Source: Kiritimatiellia bacterium | GTDB taxonomy: Bacteria; Verrucomicrobiota; Kiritimatiellia; RFP12; UBA3636 | NCBI GenBank assembly: GCA_017476965.1 | Contig: JAFUXX010000453.1 | Location: 1 to 11,646, forward strand | DNA length: 11,646 bases | Direction of reading: 5' to 3' | Part shown: one piece after another, positions 7,768-11,646 of the stretch | Numbering within the stretch: position 1 is the stretch's first letter | Layout of the letters: each line of letters begins with the position of its first letter | Made by a program: the position numbers and the translations under genes | Notes under the pieces: generated by a model | What the model saw: only the letters and a program-made list of their open reading frames with translations | The model's database searches: none | What the model was told of the DNA's origin: nothing

Positions 7768-7833
7768 CCCCGCCCCCCTCCGCCTTTCCGAAAGCGCACA
7801 TAACACATATTATGCGACATAGAGTGTTTTGTC
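7768..7833. other. short AT-rich intergenic patch upstream of the operon promoter
   Basis: From about 7797 to 7832 the base composition drops sharply in GC compared with the surrounding genes. It contains CATAA/TTATG (7799-7803 and 7811-7815) and AACAC/GTGTT (7802-7806 and 7824-7828 region) inverted half-sites, and TATTAT (7808-7813) with a poor -35 (TTTCCG, 7785-7790) 17 bases before it, which could be a second, weak promoter. No stable hairpin with a T-run follows the DUF45 gene. Regulatory binding is possible but unproven. Confidence 0.35.
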
Positions 7834-7862
7834 TTGCCTTCGGGACCCGGTTCGGAGATAAT
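7834..7862 (+). promoter_or_regulatory. sigma70-type promoter for the glycosidase-like/LpxC-like operon
   Basis: TTGCCT (7834-7839) and GATAAT (7857-7862) are separated by 17 bases; the boxes match consensus at four and five of six positions. Transcription would begin near 7869, leaving about 23 bases before the ATG at 7892, with AGAGAG (7880s) as a possible ribosome site. The -35 area TTTGTCTTGCC (7828-7838) matches the other -35 regions of this window at ten of eleven bases (compared with TTTGACTTGCC of the leftward promoter). Confidence 0.65.
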
Positions 7863-7891
7863 GCGGCACACACGTTTCCAGAGAGTCCGTC

Positions 7892-9673
7892 ATGCCAGTC
7901 CCCCGCAACAGAGCCGCTGCCGTCTACAGACCGTTCGATCCATTGCGGCACGCTTTGCTAGCGCTCCGCCATCTGAAGGCGATGTCGGATCCCGCGCTCG
8001 GCGGTCTCCCTTACGGAACGGTCGAGCCGTACCGGACCGTTCCTTTCGCCGAACACACGAGGCGGGACGATTCGGAGTACGTCGCTTCCTGGCTCGAAGG
8101 ACTGTCCTGCGCCCGGGAAATGACCGGGTCGACGGAGGCGGACGACGCCATCGCCGCTCTCCGCGCCATCCTTCTCGACCCCGCCTGCTGGGACGACGCG
8201 ACCGGCATCCGCTACCCGTCACGCCGCTCCTGGACCGGTCCGACCGACTACTGCACGGTCTCGGAGTGCGGCGCGGTCCTCTCCGCCCTCGCCCGCCTCG
8301 TCGAAACCGATCCGTCGGATACCGAAGCCCGCGAGCGCGGCGACCGGCTCGTCGCGGCGCTCGCGGCGAGCTCCGTCAAGCACGTCCGACGCCTCGTGCC
8401 GGAAGGCGCGTTCGACCTGCCGGAGCCAGTCCGCTTCTTCGCGAGCGACACGTTCGTGCGCGGCAAGGGCCTCGTTCCGGAGCTTTCCACCGGCTATGCG
8501 GACTGGACCATGCGCACCATGGCCCTGCTCTTCCCCGTCATGCGCTGGTACGCGGCGACCGGCAGCGCCGAAACGCTCGAATTCGCGCGCGATTTCGGCA
8601 ACTTCGCGACGGGCTTCTCGCACTTCTTCGGCACGCGCACGGAGTTCCAGGGCGACGTGCATTCCGCGCTCGTCGCGGCGGCGGGCCTCGCGCGCCTCGG
8701 CCGCGTCCTTTCGCGCGACCGCTACGTGGCGCGCGCAAAGGCGATATACGACTACGTCCGCCGCAATTCCACCTCGTTCGGCTGGGTTCCGGAGTTCCTG
8801 CACTGGCAGATGCCGTCCGAGCAGCGCTGCGACGCGGTCTGCACCGCGGACATGCTCGTCTGCGCGCTCGAACTCGTCGGCTGCAATTTCCCCGAGTACT
8901 GGGACGACGCCAATTCCTTCTGGCGCAACCACCTCGCGCGCATGCAGTTCGAGGACGTCTCGTTCGTCCCGAAGCCCGCCAAGCGCCCGCGCGACACGCA
9001 GCGCCGCACGTACCGCGACATCCGCGAGCGCCTGCTGGGCGGGTTCTGCGGCTCCGCGACGCCGTCGTTCGTCTTCCTCGGCGAGCCGCGCATCGTTTCG
9101 CCGCGCGGCGCCGCGGCCGCTCCGTGCGCGATGCTCGCCGCCTGGAAGCGCGTTCTCGAAACGAACCGCGACCTCGTCACGGTCAACTTCCCGGTCAACC
9201 GCGAATCGCCAGAGCTCGAAGTCAAGGTCGGCTATCCCAACGCCGGCCTCGTGGAAGTCCGCGCCCGCAAGGCGTGCCGCCTCAACATCCGCGTGTTCCC
9301 GTGGATGGGCGGCCCGTACGAAGGCACCGTGGACGGGCGGCCCGCGGCAGTCGAGCGCCGCGAGGACCACCTCGTGTTCCCCAAACTCCGCAAGGGATCG
9401 GTCGTCATCTTCCGCCACGACCCGCTCCGCCGCAACGTGCTCGAAAACGTCACGTCGCTCGACTACTACGGCATCTGGCGCGGACCGGACACGGTGGACG
9501 TCCTCCCGCACGCCATCGGCACCGGCTACCGCATCTACCAGTGCGACACTTCCATTCCGCGCGAGCCGATCACCGCCGCGGAAAACGATTCCGTCGATTC
9601 GCCGGAGCCGTTCTGCGAGCCCCCGGTCGCCCGCGAGACGCGTCTCAACCGCCGCAAGGCTCCGCGGACGTAG
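7892..9673 (+). CDS. six-hairpin glycosidase-like protein, possibly GH127-related
   Basis: The 593-residue protein is not confidently assigned. Its body (about 15-380) alternates helices rich in Trp, Tyr and Phe in the manner of (alpha/alpha)6-barrel glycosidases, with GYADWTMRTMALLFP (201-215) and GWVPEFLHWQMPSEQRCDAVCTADM split across 297-321. A YWDDANSFWRNHL segment (336-348) resembles helices of GH127-like proteins. The C-terminal part (about 425-550) reads as a beta-sandwich, with KVGYPNAGLVEV (445-456), an arginine-strand region and a late WRGPDTVDVLP (529-539). GH127 enzymes use a zinc-bound cysteine cluster; here E310, C313, C317 and C386 could be a reduced version, but the usual adjacent Cys-Cys pair is not present. 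No signal peptide is visible, so it is probably cytoplasmic. It heads an operon with an LpxC-like gene. The family call is inference; the gene itself is secure. Confidence 0.6.
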   Translation: MPVPRNRAAAVYRPFDPLRHALLALRHLKAMSDPALGGLPYGTVEPYRTVPFAEHTRRDDSEYVASWLEGLSCAREMTGSTEADDAIAALRAILLDPACWDDATGIRYPSRRSWTGPTDYCTVSECGAVLSALARLVETDPSDTEARERGDRLVAALAASSVKHVRRLVPEGAFDLPEPVRFFASDTFVRGKGLVPELSTGYADWTMRTMALLFPVMRWYAATGSAETLEFARDFGNFATGFSHFFGTRTEFQGDVHSALVAAAGLARLGRVLSRDRYVARAKAIYDYVRRNSTSFGWVPEFLHWQMPSEQRCDAVCTADMLVCALELVGCNFPEYWDDANSFWRNHLARMQFEDVSFVPKPAKRPRDTQRRTYRDIRERLLGGFCGSATPSFVFLGEPRIVSPRGAAAAPCAMLAAWKRVLETNRDLVTVNFPVNRESPELEVKVGYPNAGLVEVRARKACRLNIRVFPWMGGPYEGTVDGRPAAVERREDHLVFPKLRKGSVVIFRHDPLRRNVLENVTSLDYYGIWRGPDTVDVLPHAIGTGYRIYQCDTSIPREPITAAENDSVDSPEPFCEPPVARETRLNRRKAPRT

Positions 9674-9681
9674 CCACAACC

Positions 9682-9698
9682 GCCGGCCGTCCGCCGGC
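9682..9698 (+). other. small GC hairpin between the glycosidase-like and LpxC-like genes
   Basis: GCCGGC occurs at 9682-9687 and 9693-9698; being self-complementary, the two copies can pair around a five-base loop. The same stretch is also a nine-base direct repeat (CCGCCGGCC at 9680-9688 and 9691-9699). There is no T-run, so it is not a terminator. It sits ten bases before the LpxC-like ATG, where it could affect initiation, but short GC palindromes are common in DNA of this composition. Confidence 0.3.
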
Positions 9699-9708
9699 CC
9701 ACTTCGCC

Positions 9709-10746
9709 ATGCACCCTTCCGATTACCACGCCGAATACCCGGTCGGGCGTCTGCTGGCCGGCGACGCCGCTGAGGTCGAGGCCGCGCGCAAGCGCTTCGA
9801 CGCCCAGCCGGTGGACCTCTTCATGCCGAACGAGGGCCCCTACCCTTTCCCGATGCACCGCACGACGCTGCGCGGCACGACGTCGGTTTCAGGTCCCGGC
9901 ACGTTCCGCGGCAAGGAGCGCTCCACGCTCACGCTCGGTCCGTCGCGCGATCCGGGCTGGTGGATCGACCGCGCCGACATGCCGGAGCAGTTCCCCATCG
10001 CGGTGGACGTCCGCAACGTCTGGACCACGGCCCGCAACATCGTGCTGCGCGCCGGATCCCCGCACAACTACCTGCGCATGGTGGAGCACATCGTCGCCTT
10101 CCGCGCGGGTCTCGCGCTCGACGACGTCGAGGTCTCCGTCGCGTCCGGCGACCCTCCCCTCTTCGACCGCGGCAATCTCGACATCTACGAGGCGATCGAG
10201 AAGGTCGGCGTCACGGAGTCGGACCGCCCCGCGACGTTCGTCACGGTCGACCAGCCGCTCACGTTCGGCGGCTCGCGCGGCGACTTCCTCACGTTCCTCC
10301 CCGCCGCGCCCGGTTCGCTCGGCCTGCGCGTCGACTGCGCGATCGACTGGAAGAGCGTCATCGGCCGCCAGCGCATCGTGTTCGACGTCACGCCCGAAAC
10401 GTTCCGCATCGGTTCGGAGGCGCGCACGAACGCGCCTCTCAAGGAGTACTGGTACGCGCGCACCGTGGGCAAGCTTTTCGCCGAAACGCGCAACCTCGGC
10501 TACACCAAGCAGAACATCCTCATCCACGGCCGCCGCCGCTACCTCAACGCGCCGCGGCTGCTCTACGGCGGCCGTTCGCTGGAGCCCGTCTGGCACCGCG
10601 CGACGCTCGACCTCCTGGCCGCGGTTTCCCTCATGGGGCCGCACCGCTTCGCGGGGACGATCGTCTCTTTCCGCGCCGGGCACACGCAGGACGTGCTGAT
10701 GTGCTCCAAGCTCGTCCTCCACCGCCACCTCGTGCCGCACTCCTGA
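9709..10746 (+). CDS. divergent LpxC-like deacetylase (UDP-3-O-acyl-GlcNAc deacetylase family)
   Basis: LpxC removes the acetyl group from UDP-3-O-acyl-GlcNAc, the committed step of lipid A synthesis, in the cytoplasm. This 345-residue protein aligns across both LpxC domains: HRTTLRG (50-56) and TLTLGP (73-78) match the N-terminal strands; MVEHIVAFRAGLALDDVEV (124-142) carries the E126-H127 pair (E. coli E78, H79). The second domain has the SFRAGH loop (320-325; H325 matches E. coli H265). The zinc helix is unusual: EPVWHRATLDLLAAV (292-306) has H296 and D301 five residues apart instead of four, arginine in place of the conserved lysine after H, and alanine (A305) where D246 is expected. About 49 extra residues precede the fold. 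No Shine-Dalgarno site is seen at the ATG. It may be a paralogue acting on another acetylated sugar, or an inactive relative. Family membership is firm; activity is open. Confidence 0.75.
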   Translation: MHPSDYHAEYPVGRLLAGDAAEVEAARKRFDAQPVDLFMPNEGPYPFPMHRTTLRGTTSVSGPGTFRGKERSTLTLGPSRDPGWWIDRADMPEQFPIAVDVRNVWTTARNIVLRAGSPHNYLRMVEHIVAFRAGLALDDVEVSVASGDPPLFDRGNLDIYEAIEKVGVTESDRPATFVTVDQPLTFGGSRGDFLTFLPAAPGSLGLRVDCAIDWKSVIGRQRIVFDVTPETFRIGSEARTNAPLKEYWYARTVGKLFAETRNLGYTKQNILIHGRRRYLNAPRLLYGGRSLEPVWHRATLDLLAAVSLMGPHRFAGTIVSFRAGHTQDVLMCSKLVLHRHLVPHS

Positions 10747-10754
10747 GGTCCGCC

Positions 10755-11201
10755 GTGAAATCACTTCCCGCTTTTCGTCTCCGCGGCGCGGCGCTTTCCG
10801 CCGCCGCCCTCCTCGCGGCGCTGCTCCTCTCCGGCTGCGCGTCCTCCCCCGCCCCGTCGCGGCACCGCCGCGGCGACATGTCGCACGAGCGCGTTTCCCC
10901 GCACGAGGCGCGAGAGCTGCACGTGCGCGTGCGGGCCGGCCGCCGCTACGAGTACGGCGGCGACGAACTTTCCGCCGAAAAGCTCGCCAAGCGTCTCCGC
11001 CGCGACGCCGTTTCGAGCCGCGGCCGCAACGTCGACGTGAAGACAGTCGTCCTCGCCGCCCGCGGCGAAGTCCCCATGGCCGAGCTCCAGGCGCTGCGCG
11101 ACTTCCTCGTGTCGAAGGGGCTGCCGTACGTCGTGATCCGCGGTTCCCGCGTTTCGACGGTGACCGGCCCCGGCATAATGCCCGCGCCGCCGCGGCGATG
11201 A
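10755..11201 (+). CDS. small lipoprotein with an ExbD/TolR-like periplasmic tail
   Basis: The 148-residue product starts with a basic stretch, a hydrophobic segment (about 11-25) and the lipobox LSGC (25-28), so C28 is the expected lipidated residue and the mature protein should be anchored in an envelope membrane facing the periplasm. A charged linker follows. Residues about 75-140 contain ELSAEKLAKRL, a strand TVVLAARGEVPM, a helix AELQALRDFLVSKG and a final strand LPYVVIRG; this order resembles the periplasmic domain of ExbD/TolR, where a small residue-D/E-VPY block precedes a helix and a strand. The resemblance is by eye only. The GTG start is supported by GAGG at 10745-10748, which overlaps the upstream stop codon, implying coupled translation with the LpxC-like gene eight bases before. 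The stop overlaps the next ATG. Confidence 0.65.
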   Translation: MKSLPAFRLRGAALSAAALLAALLLSGCASSPAPSRHRRGDMSHERVSPHEARELHVRVRAGRRYEYGGDELSAEKLAKRLRRDAVSSRGRNVDVKTVVLAARGEVPMAELQALRDFLVSKGLPYVVIRGSRVSTVTGPGIMPAPPRR

Positions 11202-11646
11202 GCGCCCTGCCGCCCGTCTCCGCCCTGCCCTGCCTCGCGCCGCCGGACTCCGCGGCGGAGCCCGAGATGCTCGGCGTGAAGTGGGACGAGCGCCACTTGC
11301 AGTGCATCTGGGCCGATTCGCGCCTTCGCCCCGCGCTTTTCACGACCGGCGGCGCGGCCGTCGAAGTTCTCGATCCAGGCCGCTGGAACGGCGGCCCAGG
11401 CCCCGATTTCCGCGACGCCGCGGTGTCCGTCGCGGGAGAAGTGCGCCGCGGCGACGTGGAGATCCACGTCCGCCCCGGCGACTGGTTCGCGCACGGCCAC
11501 GAGGCCGATCCCGCCTACGCGTCGGTGGCTCTCCACGTTTCGTGGTTTCCGCCGGCCGACGGCGAAACGCTGCCAGAAATCCCGCTCGTCTCCCTGCGCG
11601 ATTCGATGCTCGCGACGCCCGGCTTTTCGTTCGACCAGATCGACCC
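11198..11646 (+). CDS. DUF2851 family protein, N-terminal part
   Basis: The 149 visible codons continue past the window end. The family pattern is clear: LQCIWADSRL (34-43), PGRWNGGPGPDF (60-71), GDVEIHVRPGDWFAHGH (85-101), DPAY (104-107) and the strand VALHV (110-114). DUF2851 proteins have no established function; their conserved E, H and D residues (here D70, E88, H90, D95, H99, H101) look like a possible metal or nuclease-type site, but that is speculation. A proline-rich segment of about 22 residues precedes the conserved part, so an inner start such as M24 (ATG at 11267) is also possible. The first ATG overlaps the stop of the lipoprotein gene as ATGA, which favours it and places the gene at the end of the four-gene operon. 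Confidence 0.85.
   Translation, partial: MSALPPVSALPCLAPPDSAAEPEMLGVKWDERHLQCIWADSRLRPALFTTGGAAVEVLDPGRWNGGPGPDFRDAAVSVAGEVRRGDVEIHVRPGDWFAHGHEADPAYASVALHVSWFPPADGETLPEIPLVSLRDSMLATPGFSFDQID

Noticed and set aside
7784..7796. CTTTCCGAAAG as a terminator after the DUF45 gene.
   Set aside because: The loop would be one base and no T-run follows.
7834..9708. Plus-strand open frame joined to the LpxC-like protein (970 residues).
   Set aside because: The part before 9709 is a frame shadow of the glycosidase-like gene; LpxC similarity begins near residue 50 after the chosen ATG.
9889..11343. A 484-residue minus-strand open frame at the right end.
   Set aside because: Antisense to three plus-strand genes with good motifs; composition is Arg/Gly-rich without domains.
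1..11646. tRNA, rRNA, CRISPR array, insertion sequence, riboswitch or attachment site.
   Set aside because: I found no cloverleaf, spaced direct repeats, transposase motif or terminal repeats on either strand by eye.

Overview
The window is GC-rich bacterial DNA, densely coding, with nine supported protein genes; the two at the edges are cut by the window. The lipid A-type enzyme LpxC, an outer-membrane-style lipoprotein signal and the RseP/IspG pair point to a diderm (Gram-negative-type) bacterium. The DUF2851 gene, the glycosidase-like gene, the frequent absence of a clear Shine-Dalgarno site and the high GC are compatible with the PVC group (for example Lentisphaerota or Kiritimatiellota). 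That placement is inference from memory of gene content and was not tested by any search.

Left block, minus strand (1-3579): the catalytic subunit of acetohydroxyacid synthase (ilvB type) is followed, with a 4-base GTGA overlap, by a site-2 intramembrane protease of the RseP family that carries three PDZ modules. After a short gap comes what looks like the first codons of ispG. One strong promoter (TTGACT, 17 bases, TATTCT) sits just upstream of the ilvB-type gene. The block joins branched-chain amino acid synthesis, envelope stress proteolysis and isoprenoid synthesis on one probable transcript.

Divergent control region (3580-3787): two back-to-back sigma70-type promoters share a perfect 24-base inverted repeat that contains both -35 boxes. 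A second perfect inverted repeat lies at the predicted start of the rightward transcript. This is the cleanest regulatory signal in the window.

Middle block, plus strand (3788-7767): a single 1144-residue protein fuses an LplT-like MFS lysophospholipid transporter, a PlsC-type acyltransferase and an acyl-ACP synthetase (an LplT-Aas fusion for lysophospholipid repair). It overlaps by ATGA a small YgjP/DUF45 zinc metallopeptidase-like gene.

Right block, plus strand (7892-11646): behind its own promoter (TTGCCT, 17 bases, GATAAT) lie a six-hairpin glycosidase-like protein (closest in feel to GH127), a divergent LpxC-like deacetylase with an altered active-site helix, a small lipoprotein with an ExbD/TolR-like tail, and a DUF2851 protein that runs off the end. 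Gaps are 35 bases, 8 bases and a 4-base overlap, so the four are probably one operon. The pairing of a glycosidase-like protein with an LpxC paralogue lacking part of the usual catalytic signature is the best candidate for an undescribed pathway here; its substrate is unknown.
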